Of a stretch of DNA of 37,612 bases, positions 8,916-16,515 are shown in pieces. The notes below the pieces were generated by a model. It saw only the letters and a program-made list of their open reading frames with translations. It ran no database searches and had not been told where the DNA came from. How positions within the stretch are numbered: position 1 is the stretch's first letter; each line of letters begins with the position of its first letter. Both the position numbers and the translations under genes were made by a program. The DNA comes from Lentisphaeria bacterium (GTDB lineage: Bacteria; Verrucomicrobiota; Lentisphaeria; Victivallales; Victivallaceae), in NCBI GenBank assembly GCA_900768505.1, contig CAAGED010000045.1, positions 1 to 37,612 on the forward strand, written 5' to 3'.

Positions 8916-9674
8916 ATGCCCTTGAGCAAACGTCAGAGTGCATTGTTGAACGCATTGCGCAGTCGGCATGGCCGGAAGAAATCCGAATTCTGCCGCTGTG
9001 AGGGAGTTCGCTGCTGCTCGGAAGTGTATGCCCGCAATCCGGAATTGGTTTGCTTCAGCGTGGCCACGCCGGAGCGGGCGGCGGAGTTGTCGATTCCGGG
9101 TGAGGTGGTGCTTTTGAGCGAAAATGAACTTCGGGAATATGGCGAAACCGTTAATATGCAGGGGGTAGTCGCCGTGGTGAGGCGTCCGGAGACGGGAGAT
9201 TTTGTAAAAAATGAATGCGCTCAGGAGTTTATTCCGGTATTGGATCAGGTGGGCGATCCCGGCAATTTCGGCACTATCTTACGGACTGCCAAGGCGGCTG
9301 GACTCAATGATGTGTGGTACACTGCCGGATCGGTGGATCCTTATAATGATAAGGTGATCCGTTCTGCATTGTCGGCGCAGTTCAGTATGAATTTGCGCTG
9401 TTTTGAAAACTTGGCGGTCTTGCGGCAATTTGGAATTGAAAACGGCTATCCGGCGATTTATCTTACCGACCCGCATCAGGGTGAAAACTGCTTTGCGGCG
9501 GAGAAACTTTTTTCCCGCAGTTTGGTGGTTATCGGCAGCGAGGGGCACGGGGTTAGTGAAGTGGATGGCGCCGTGCGGGTTACAATTCCAATGCCGGGGA
9601 ATTTTGAATCGTTGAATGCGGCGCAGGCTGCAACGATATTTATATTTGAGTATGTAAGACGAATAACCAAATAA
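8916..9674 (+). CDS. SpoU/TrmH-family RNA 2'-O-ribose methyltransferase
   Basis: 252 residues. Uses S-adenosylmethionine to methylate a ribose 2'-OH in rRNA or tRNA. The three SPOUT motifs are clear: motif 1 LDQVGDPGNFGTILRTAKAAG (109-129) with the conserved Asn and Arg, motif 2 VIGSEGHGVS near 205, and motif 3 IPMPGNFESLNAAQA near 225, which forms the trefoil knot. The N-terminal 100 residues form the usual substrate-binding domain and contain four to five Cys (C26, C28, C33, C34). The exact RNA target cannot be told from sequence. An AGGAG-type ribosome site precedes the ATG. Confidence 0.93.
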   Translation: MPLSKRQSALLNALRSRHGRKKSEFCRCEGVRCCSEVYARNPELVCFSVATPERAAELSIPGEVVLLSENELREYGETVNMQGVVAVVRRPETGDFVKNECAQEFIPVLDQVGDPGNFGTILRTAKAAGLNDVWYTAGSVDPYNDKVIRSALSAQFSMNLRCFENLAVLRQFGIENGYPAIYLTDPHQGENCFAAEKLFSRSLVVIGSEGHGVSEVDGAVRVTIPMPGNFESLNAAQAATIFIFEYVRRITK

Positions 9675-9690
9675 AAATGGAGCATGAATT

Positions 9691-10395
9691 ATGAGTTTAA
9701 TGGCATTATTAATTATTGCGGGTATTATTTTTATCGCCTTGGTAGGATGTACGTTCATTAAAGACAAGCGCAAATCCTACACATATGCGTTTATCGGCGT
9801 TTTTGCCATGATTGGCTTGCTGGTGGGTTTTGTGTGGGCAAATTATCCGTTGATTTTTTACAGCATGGGTGATCGGCAGTTGGCGATGATGAACGCGGAT
9901 AACGGTTACGTTATTGCCAAAAACCTGGATGATGCCGGAAGTGCCAAGTTTGTGGTTGCCGGCAGTAGTTGGAGCAAGGAACTAAAAAGTTCCGGCGTTG
10001 AGGGCGTGGTTTATGGTTTGCGTTTCGGCGGAGCTTGGAATCACAATATTGAGCGTTATGGATATTCTAATTATATTGAATTCGGCAAGGGTGTGAGTGG
10101 GATGTCCGAAGAGAATATAGATAAGATAATTGCCGATTTGCAGGCAATGAAGCCGGATTATGTTGTTCTGGATGCCAATTTTCCCGCGAGTTTTTACCAA
10201 AAGGGAAGAGCGGCCGGCATGAAATTTGTCGTTGCGCTTTTGAGTGAGTCAACGGTTCCGCAGCGGGAAATTGATAGTGGAAATGTGGAATTTGTCGTTA
10301 CACGCGATATTAGGGGAGGTTTGTTTGACATGCCCCCAAGCGATTGGGAGGAACATACCGCAAAAAGAGTTGGAATTATTAAAAAAAGTAAATAA
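9691..10395 (+). CDS. Two-helix membrane protein of unknown function
   Basis: 234 residues, not recognised. Two membrane segments (about 2-20 and 31-49) join a 180-residue soluble domain that alternates beta strands and helices (VIAKNLDD, KFVVAGSSW, VVYGLRFGG, PDYVVLDANFP, MKFVVALLSEST). This suggests a Rossmann-like or receiver-like alpha/beta fold without visible catalytic motifs. Cys20 in VGCTF lies at the end of the first hydrophobic run, but a second hydrophobic run follows, so a lipoprotein is less likely. Preceded by ATGGAGC as a ribosome site; 16 bases after the methyltransferase. Confidence 0.75.
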   Translation: MSLMALLIIAGIIFIALVGCTFIKDKRKSYTYAFIGVFAMIGLLVGFVWANYPLIFYSMGDRQLAMMNADNGYVIAKNLDDAGSAKFVVAGSSWSKELKSSGVEGVVYGLRFGGAWNHNIERYGYSNYIEFGKGVSGMSEENIDKIIADLQAMKPDYVVLDANFPASFYQKGRAAGMKFVVALLSESTVPQREIDSGNVEFVVTRDIRGGLFDMPPSDWEEHTAKRVGIIKKSK

Positions 10396-10427
10396 TGTTG
10401 CGTGCTTGTTTTTTTAAGGATTAAAAA

Positions 10428-11747
10428 ATGTTTGAAAAACGTTATTTTGATGTGGTGCCTAAAATTGTTCGGGCCGAACACTCTGCAGAAATAATCATAA
10501 AAGGGTTGGTTCCACATCATGATTTTCGACGCTGTACGGATTTAAAGGTCAGTCATGTCGGCGGAGACGGCCTCACCTTGGGCGGCACAGTGCCGAATTG
10601 GGGTTTTTTTGCTCCGATTGAAGAATTTAAGGTTGCGGCGGATGGCGGCTTGACTCTGGTTTGCCAATTTGACGGCGAGGGTGAGCATACCATCCGGATT
10701 GAAGGAGAGAATAACGGACGGCACTTCTGCCGGTATTTTAAGATTTATGCACTGGCGGCGGATCTGTTCAATTTGCGTCCATTCCGGGGCGATTGCCATG
10801 TACATACCAGATATTCCGCCTGCTCCCAGGGGGCGGAAGATCCTGCGTATGCGGCGGCCGTCGGGCGCCGGTTGGGTTTGGATTTCATGGCGTTGACAGA
10901 TCATTGCCTCTACGAACCGTCCCTGGAGGCAGTAGCGCAGATTGCCAAGTGGCCGACTTATTTTAAAGTATTTCCGGGCGAGGAGGTGCATCACGTGGAT
11001 TTGCCGAATTTGCATTTTGTGAATTTTGGCGGCAAGGCAAGCGTAAATGCCATGATCCGGCAAAACGAGGCGGCGGATTTCCGGTCTGAAGTGGCGGCAA
11101 TGGCTAAGAATTTTCCCGTCTGCCGGGATATTGAGGAGCAGAAATTGATGGCGGCCAGCAGCTGGATTTTCAAAAAAATTCATGAAGTTGGCGGTTTGGC
11201 GGTATTCTGCCACCCGATGTGGCACCCGGTGGAGCGTTTCAATCTGCCCAGCGCGGTGTGCAAAAACATTTATGACCGGATGGAATTTGATGCGGTGGAG
11301 CTTATCGGCAGCGGCATGACGCCGGATCGCCGGGAGAGTACCCAGTTGAATGTTTCATTTTATTATCAGCAATGCATTGAAAAGGGCAGACTCATTCCGG
11401 TAGTGGGGGATACGGATTCCCACTGGTGCGAGAGGCAGTTGCTTCATTCGCAGACCATCGCATTTGCCAAGGATAACTCTTATGAAGAAATTTGCCGGGC
11501 AATCCGCGGTTGCCGCAGTGTGGCCGGGGAGTTTATCTCCGGCGAGTTTCCCCATATTTACGGTAATCCGCGTCTGGTTTCATTCGCCTACTTCCTCAAC
11601 CGGGAGTATTTCCCGGAACATGATGAATTATGCGCCGCGGAAGGGGAAATAATGATTGCCGCCTTGATAGATGGGGCGGAGGGAGAAAAACTTGCCCAAT
11701 ATAGCGATTTAAATGAACGTTTGTTCAGCAAGTATTATCAGAGGTAA
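10428..11747 (+). CDS. PHP-domain metal-dependent phosphoesterase-like protein
   Basis: 439 residues. The N-terminal 115 residues are beta-rich, possibly an Ig-like fold, and precede a PHP domain: GDCHVHTRYS with H124 and H126, ALTDHC with D158-H159, GEEVHH near 184-189, FCHPMWHP near 262-269 and GDTDSHW near 327-333. These are the His/Asp/Glu ligands expected for a trinuclear metal site, so hydrolase activity is likely. No signal peptide is visible, so it should act in the cytoplasm. The substrate is unknown; the neighbouring sugar-type oxidoreductase hints at a carbohydrate or phosphate ester. A related PHP domain is in the exported protein at 16516-19070. Confidence 0.85.
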   Translation: MFEKRYFDVVPKIVRAEHSAEIIIKGLVPHHDFRRCTDLKVSHVGGDGLTLGGTVPNWGFFAPIEEFKVAADGGLTLVCQFDGEGEHTIRIEGENNGRHFCRYFKIYALAADLFNLRPFRGDCHVHTRYSACSQGAEDPAYAAAVGRRLGLDFMALTDHCLYEPSLEAVAQIAKWPTYFKVFPGEEVHHVDLPNLHFVNFGGKASVNAMIRQNEAADFRSEVAAMAKNFPVCRDIEEQKLMAASSWIFKKIHEVGGLAVFCHPMWHPVERFNLPSAVCKNIYDRMEFDAVELIGSGMTPDRRESTQLNVSFYYQQCIEKGRLIPVVGDTDSHWCERQLLHSQTIAFAKDNSYEEICRAIRGCRSVAGEFISGEFPHIYGNPRLVSFAYFLNREYFPEHDELCAAEGEIMIAALIDGAEGEKLAQYSDLNERLFSKYYQR

Positions 11748-11752
11748 ATTAA

Positions 11753-12784
11753 ATGCGACAAATAGTAGGTGGAATAATCGGTTGCGGAGTAATTGCACCG
11801 CTGCATTTGGCGGCATTGCAAAGTATTGAAGGAGTGAAGGTAAAATACTTGGCGGATGTTGATTTGGCTCGTGCCGAAAAACTGGCGGGCGACTCCGGGA
11901 TAACGACGGTGATGGATTATCATAAGCTACTGGACGATCCGGAGTTGGATTTCGTTAGTGTTTGTACGCCGCATTATACTCATTCCCAAATATGTCTGGC
12001 GGCGATTGCCCGAAACAAGAGTTTCATCTGCGAGAAGCCGATCGGCATAAATTTAGCCGAGATTGCTCAGGTAAGGGAAGCGTTGAGCCGCCATCCGGAG
12101 GTGATTGCGGGAGGAATTTTCCAGCACCGGCATGAATTTGAGACTCAATTGATTCGCCGCTGGGTTGAAGCGGGGAACTTTGGAGTTATCAGTAATTTGC
12201 ACCTCAATGCCAATTGTTTCCGTTCGGCGGAATATTATCAGGAGGATGCGTGGCGAGGAATTTGGGCAGAAGAGGGTGGGTCATTGCTGATCAATCAGGC
12301 GATACATTATATTGATTTGCTGCGTTTTTGGGGCGGCGAAGTGGAGAGGGTTAATTTTGGTGCAATCAGAAATTTAACTCACCAAAACGTCATTGAGACT
12401 GAGGATTGTGCCGTGGCGGCGTTTCAATTCAAATCCGGCGCCTTGGGTTCAATAAATGCTTCCAGTTCCAGTGTTTGGCCCTGGCGGCATGTTATAACGA
12501 TTTCCGGCTCGGAAGGGGCGCTGGAGTTCGAGGTTGGGCATGTTACCGCCTACAAATTCGGCACTCCGGAACGCAATCAGCAATTCGCCGCCGAATTGGA
12601 CGAGGCGAGAAAGGTCGCCGACGAGTTGATGGGAAAAGATTATTATGGTGCCGGACATCGGGCGCAGTTGGAGGATTTCACCCGGGCCGTGCGGGATAAA
12701 CGCGCCCCCCTGGTCACTTGGCAGGCGGCGGCCGGCAGTGCTGAATTGGTAATACAAATTTACGAATCTGCTAAAGGAATTTAA
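11753..12784 (+). CDS. Gfo/Idh/MocA-family oxidoreductase
   Basis: 343 residues. N-terminal Rossmann fold with GIIGCGVIAP at 7-16, the acidic turn at Asp35/Asp37 for NAD(P), and FICEKPIGIN at 91-100 with the family EKP motif. The C-terminal sheet domain contains EEGGSLLINQAIHYIDLLRF, which holds the conserved Gly-Gly and His/Asp used in this family. It probably oxidises or reduces a sugar or inositol derivative; the substrate is not readable. It starts 5 bases after the PHP gene, and its stop shares a base with the mnmE ATG (TAATG at 12782-12786), so all three are probably cotranscribed. Confidence 0.92.
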   Translation: MRQIVGGIIGCGVIAPLHLAALQSIEGVKVKYLADVDLARAEKLAGDSGITTVMDYHKLLDDPELDFVSVCTPHYTHSQICLAAIARNKSFICEKPIGINLAEIAQVREALSRHPEVIAGGIFQHRHEFETQLIRRWVEAGNFGVISNLHLNANCFRSAEYYQEDAWRGIWAEEGGSLLINQAIHYIDLLRFWGGEVERVNFGAIRNLTHQNVIETEDCAVAAFQFKSGALGSINASSSSVWPWRHVITISGSEGALEFEVGHVTAYKFGTPERNQQFAAELDEARKVADELMGKDYYGAGHRAQLEDFTRAVRDKRAPLVTWQAAAGSAELVIQIYESAKGI

Positions 12785-14139
12785 TGAATACCAGTGATAC
12801 AATTTGCGCCCCGGCCACTGCCGTTGGCGGAGCAATAACCGTAATTCGTGTTTCTGGCGGCAAGGCGCTGGAAATCGGCAATATGGTGTGGCGCGGACGG
12901 CACCTCCTTTCGGTGGAAAACCGGCGGCGGATGTTGTTGGGAAATGTCATTGACGCAGATGGTGGAGTTATAGACCGGGCAATGGCGGTATATATGCCGG
13001 GGCCTGGAAGTTATACTGGTGATGATGTGGTGGAATTGCAATGCCACGGCGGCGCATTGACGGCTCGGAAGGTTTTGAAGCGATTGGAGAGTTGCGGCGC
13101 CCGTCCGGCGGAGGCTGGTGAGTTCACCTTTAGAGCCTTTGTCAACGGAAAATTGGACTTGACCCAGTCGGAGGCGGTTTGTGACGTGATTTCGGCTGGC
13201 AGCGATTTGGCACATCATTTGGCGGAGCGGCAGTTGGCGGGAGTTTTGGGGCGTTCATTGTCGGAAATGCGCGGAGAATTGGTGGATATTCTGGCGGAGT
13301 GTGAATCCCGATTGGATTTCAGCGAGGAAAATTTGGATTGGCAGGATAATGAACTTATTTTAGCACGTCTGCGCCGGGTGGAGGGACGAATAAAAAAATT
13401 GATTGATTCCAGTCGGGGTGGAATTATTCTCCGTGAGGGAGTTCGGGTGGTCTTGGCCGGACGACCCAACGCCGGAAAATCAAGTTTGTTGAATTTATTG
13501 CTGGGATTTGACCGGGCGATTGTCACCGAGCAGGCGGGAACGACCCGGGATACCATTGAGGAGCAGCTGGATTTGCGGGGTATTCCAGTTAAATTGATCG
13601 ATACCGCCGGTTTGCGGGAGTCGGACAATCAGGTTGAATTTATTGGTATTGAACGGGCGAGAAAATCTCTTGCCAGTGCCCGGGTGATATTTTATTTGAT
13701 TGATGCGGCGGCGGTTTCGGAGGCGGATTGGGCGGAGATGCACCGGGCGCTTGCGGGACGGAAAAATGCGATTGTGATTTGGAATAAATCCGATTTAGCC
13801 GCAGCGCAGCCGGTTCCTGAGTTGCCGCTGCCGGTGGTGAAGTTCAGCACTGCCACGGGTGAGGGGCTGGACGATTTATTGGACAAATTTGCGGCGCTAA
13901 TCTGGGCGGATGCTCCGGAATTGGATAATGAAATGGCGGTAAATGCCCGGCATTTGGGGCATTTGACGGCCGCGGAAGGATTGATGGCGGAACTTTATCC
14001 GGCATTGGAGCATGAGGAATATGAGTTATGCGCATTGCAGTTGCGGCGGGTAATTGACGAATTAGGGGCAATAACCGGTGAAAATGCTGATCCGGATGTG
14101 CTGGAAAACATTTTCAGTCGTTTTTGTATTGGAAAATAA
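12784..14139 (+). CDS. mnmE: tRNA modification GTPase MnmE
   Basis: 451 residues. With MnmG it installs the carboxymethylaminomethyl group at U34 of several tRNAs. The N-terminal folate-binding domain includes PGPGSYTGDDVVELQCHGG. The inserted G domain has G1 GRPNAGKSS at 226-234, G2 GTTRDTIEE, G3 DTAGL and G4 NKSD. The protein ends in the conserved FCIGK with Cys449. Length matches the family. It overlaps the preceding oxidoreductase stop by one base and recF follows after 3 bases, an mnmE-recF order that is not the usual dnaA-dnaN-recF arrangement. Confidence 0.97.
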   Translation: MNTSDTICAPATAVGGAITVIRVSGGKALEIGNMVWRGRHLLSVENRRRMLLGNVIDADGGVIDRAMAVYMPGPGSYTGDDVVELQCHGGALTARKVLKRLESCGARPAEAGEFTFRAFVNGKLDLTQSEAVCDVISAGSDLAHHLAERQLAGVLGRSLSEMRGELVDILAECESRLDFSEENLDWQDNELILARLRRVEGRIKKLIDSSRGGIILREGVRVVLAGRPNAGKSSLLNLLLGFDRAIVTEQAGTTRDTIEEQLDLRGIPVKLIDTAGLRESDNQVEFIGIERARKSLASARVIFYLIDAAAVSEADWAEMHRALAGRKNAIVIWNKSDLAAAQPVPELPLPVVKFSTATGEGLDDLLDKFAALIWADAPELDNEMAVNARHLGHLTAAEGLMAELYPALEHEEYELCALQLRRVIDELGAITGENADPDVLENIFSRFCIGK

Positions 14140-14142
14140 GCG

Positions 14143-15228
14143 ATGATACGCCGTTTTTCGTTAAAAAACTTCCGTAATTATGAGCGTGCCGACTTGGATT
14201 TTGCACCGGCCAGAAATCTTTTTATCGGTGGCAACGGGCAGGGGAAGAGCAATCTTCTGGAGGCCATATTTTATTTGGCCATATTGCGTTCGTTCCGCAC
14301 TGGTAAGATTAGTGAATTAGTTCAAATCGGGCGGCGGGAGTTCTGCCTGGAAGCTGAGCTGATCGACGGCAGAAAACGTGATTTATTCCGCAGTGAATAC
14401 AATTGTGAAAACCGCCGGACGCTCTGCATAAACGGAGAACGAATTAGCAAATCTAGTGAATTTATAGGTGAAATCACGCCGATTGTGTTCGCCCCGGAGG
14501 ATATTCGGATAATCAGCGGTCCATCTTCGCAACGCCGGAGTTTTCTGGATATGTTTATTTCTATGGAACAAGCTGGGTATATGCGCAGCCTTTATTGCTA
14601 CACTCAGGCGTTGAAGCAGCGCAACGCGGTATTGCGCAAGCATTTACCTCGGGCGTCGGCAGAGGTTTTCGGTGCGGTGATGGCGCGGTATGGCATCGAA
14701 ATTGCTCACGCCAGAATGGCGGCGATTAGTGAACTGGAGCAGGAGATGCTCCGGCTTTTTGAGAAGTACCCGTTGATTCAGCGGGAGTTCAAGTTGAATT
14801 ACCAGTTTGATTATCAGCTGGATTTTGAATCATACAATCGGACGTTGAATGACAATTATTTGCGTGAAATCAAGCGTGGATTTACCACGCTGGGACCGCA
14901 CTTGGACGAAATGGTCTGCTTGTATGATCGGAAATTGGCCAGAAATTTTGCCTCGGCCGGGCAAACCAGACTGCTGGCGTTGTTTTTTAAGATTGCCAGT
15001 TTGAATATTTTGTATCGTCATGTGCTGGAGAATAATTCTGCCAACAATCTGATTATTTTGGTGGATGATGTGACCGGCGAATTGGATGTTGCGGCGAAGC
15101 AGGTATTTTTTGAGGAGATCAGCAAGGCGTCGCAAACATTCTTTACGTTTACTGAAATGCCGGATGAGGAGTGTTTTGCCAATTCGGCAGTATTCAATAT
15201 TTGCGACGGCCGGGTTGCTGCGCCGTAA
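14143..15228 (+). CDS. recF: DNA replication and repair protein RecF
   Basis: 361 residues. ABC-type ATPase that loads RecA at gaps with RecO and RecR. It opens with MIRRFSLKNFRNY, and the Walker A motif GGNGQGKSN lies at 29-37. The SAGQ signature near 270 and Walker B LVDDVTGELD near 306 follow. The usual LRSFRTGK and SFLDMFI motifs are present. Its start is 3 bases after mnmE. Neither dnaN nor gyrB flanks it here. Confidence 0.96.
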   Translation: MIRRFSLKNFRNYERADLDFAPARNLFIGGNGQGKSNLLEAIFYLAILRSFRTGKISELVQIGRREFCLEAELIDGRKRDLFRSEYNCENRRTLCINGERISKSSEFIGEITPIVFAPEDIRIISGPSSQRRSFLDMFISMEQAGYMRSLYCYTQALKQRNAVLRKHLPRASAEVFGAVMARYGIEIAHARMAAISELEQEMLRLFEKYPLIQREFKLNYQFDYQLDFESYNRTLNDNYLREIKRGFTTLGPHLDEMVCLYDRKLARNFASAGQTRLLALFFKIASLNILYRHVLENNSANNLIILVDDVTGELDVAAKQVFFEEISKASQTFFTFTEMPDEECFANSAVFNICDGRVAAP

Positions 15229-15423
15229 AATTAAATGGCTAATGCGGAATAATTGCGACAGTGTTAGACATCAACACATCAAGGTAATGCTTGAGAATTG
15301 CGGAACACAACAACTTTTTAAAGCAATTTTCCCGCCGGCCAGCAGGTACGAAATTGGGAATTTGGATGATTTCGTTGTGAATTTTTCCAAATCAGAATTT
15401 TGAATCTGGAAAATTCCGATTGA

Positions 15424-15478
15424 CAAAATAAATTAATCCGGGGTTTGATTTTTGTCGAATGTGGATTAATTTATTTTG
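15424..15478. repeat. Perfect 16-bp inverted repeat
   Basis: CAAAATAAATTAATCC (15424-15439) and its exact reverse complement (15463-15478) flank a 23-base loop. There is no T-run after either arm other than the T-rich arm itself. It could be an operator, a transcript-stabilising hairpin at the 3' end of the recF transcript, or a relic of a small element. Confidence 0.7.
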
Positions 15479-15579
15479 ATTTGTTGGCGTTGGATGATAA
15501 TAATTTTCGGAGGAAATGGGTTTAGCAGTTTTTCATATCAGAAATCATTGTTTGCAATGTCATATGCGGCAGGTATTTG

Positions 15580-15619
15580 CAGCTCAAACACATCAATCAT
15601 CAAGTTAAGCTGTTTTTTT
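15580..15619 (+). terminator. Probable terminator of the recF series
   Basis: CAGCT (15580-15584) pairs with AGCTG (15608-15612), with further AAC/GTT pairing inside after a mismatch, and seven T follow (15613-15619). The stem is weak but the T-run is in the right place between recF and the next gene. Confidence 0.4.
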
Positions 15620-15662
15620 GAAAGAATTCTTATAAATAATCAGGTTAAGATAGCGGGAAATT

Positions 15663-16459
15663 ATGAAGAGAAAAAGATTTTTTAAAAAATAAGTGCATTA
15701 TTGTTCTTGTTGTTGTTAACTGGCTGCACGGCGCTTACGCCGAAACAATCCAGTCAGCTTACTCAAATATCAACCATTGACGGCTTGATGGTTGGAGTAT
15801 ATGATGGATTTTATACCGTTGGAGATTTAAAGCGGCATGGTAATTTGGGCATCGGCACCGTGGATAAACTTGACGGAGAGCTTATTTTACTGAATGGCAA
15901 GGTTATGCATGTGCGGGCGGATGGCAGAGCGCACATGTTGGATGACAAAACGCTTATACCATTTGCTTCAGTAGTTGATTTTGCGCCGGACAAGCAGGAT
16001 AAGGTAAATGAAAAACTCAGTTATTCGCAATTTGTTGAACGGATGGTAAAGTTTGCGCCTAACCCAAATGTCATTGTGGCCTTGCATTGTCGTGGACGTT
16101 TTAAGTTTGTGCACACCCGGTCGGTTCCGGCTCAGCAACGCCCTTACCGGCCATTGACCGAGATTACCAAAAATCAGCCGGAATTTCAGTTGGAGAATAT
16201 TACTGGTGATCTGGTTGGATTTCGTCTTCCTGCTTACGTGAAGGGGATAAATGTGCCGGGATGGCATTTACATTTTATTGCCGATGATCAGCTGAGTGGT
16301 GGCCATGTGATGGATTTTGAATTGCTTGATGGCGATATTGAAATTGATGAAATATATGATTTCCGGATGATTTTACCGCAGAATTCGTTAGATTTCAATC
16401 ATGCGGATTTGGCAACTGACCGCTCCGATGAGCTTAAAAAGGTTGAAGGGAAACGCTAG
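15663..16459 (+). CDS. Alpha-acetolactate decarboxylase-like lipoprotein, A-tract frameshift
   Basis: The body is an acetolactate decarboxylase: IDGLMVGVYDG, LKRHGNLGIGTVDKLDGEL, and the metal-binding GWHLHF followed by GGHVMDF. The known enzyme converts alpha-acetolactate to acetoin. The ATG at 15663 reads nine codons into TTTTTTAAAAAA and then hits TAA. One more A would give MKRKRFFKKISALLFLLLLT followed by GC, a full lipoprotein signal with lipobox LTGC. The intact frame otherwise has only TTG at 15701, inside the hydrophobic segment and without a ribosome site. I therefore take 15663 as the true start with a -1 base frameshift. Surface location would be unusual, since the classic enzyme is cytoplasmic. 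Causes could be an assembly error, phase variation, slippage or decay. Confidence 0.8.
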
Positions 16460-16515
16460 TAATTTTCTCGAAGAAATTTGGTTAACAATGTTATTTTTAT
16501 TATGAGAGTATTTTT

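Larger units (their letters stand above)
15229..15662. other. 434-base gap after recF, inverted repeats, no confident gene
   Basis: A possible 53-codon frame starts at 15242 and ends near 15403, but it lacks a ribosome site and any recognisable feature. A perfect 16-bp inverted repeat pairs 15424-15439 with 15463-15478 around a 23-base loop. Imperfect arms also occur near 15378-15416 (GAATTTTTCCA / TGGAAAATTC). A terminator-like hairpin is listed separately at 15580-15619. The promoter for the exported-protein genes downstream should lie in the last 50-100 bases. Confidence 0.5.

Noticed and set aside
15476..15685. 69-codon plus-strand frame before the acetolactate-decarboxylase-like gene
   Set aside because: Cys/Ile/Ser-rich, no recognisable feature, and it overlaps the probable terminator and the ATG at 15663.
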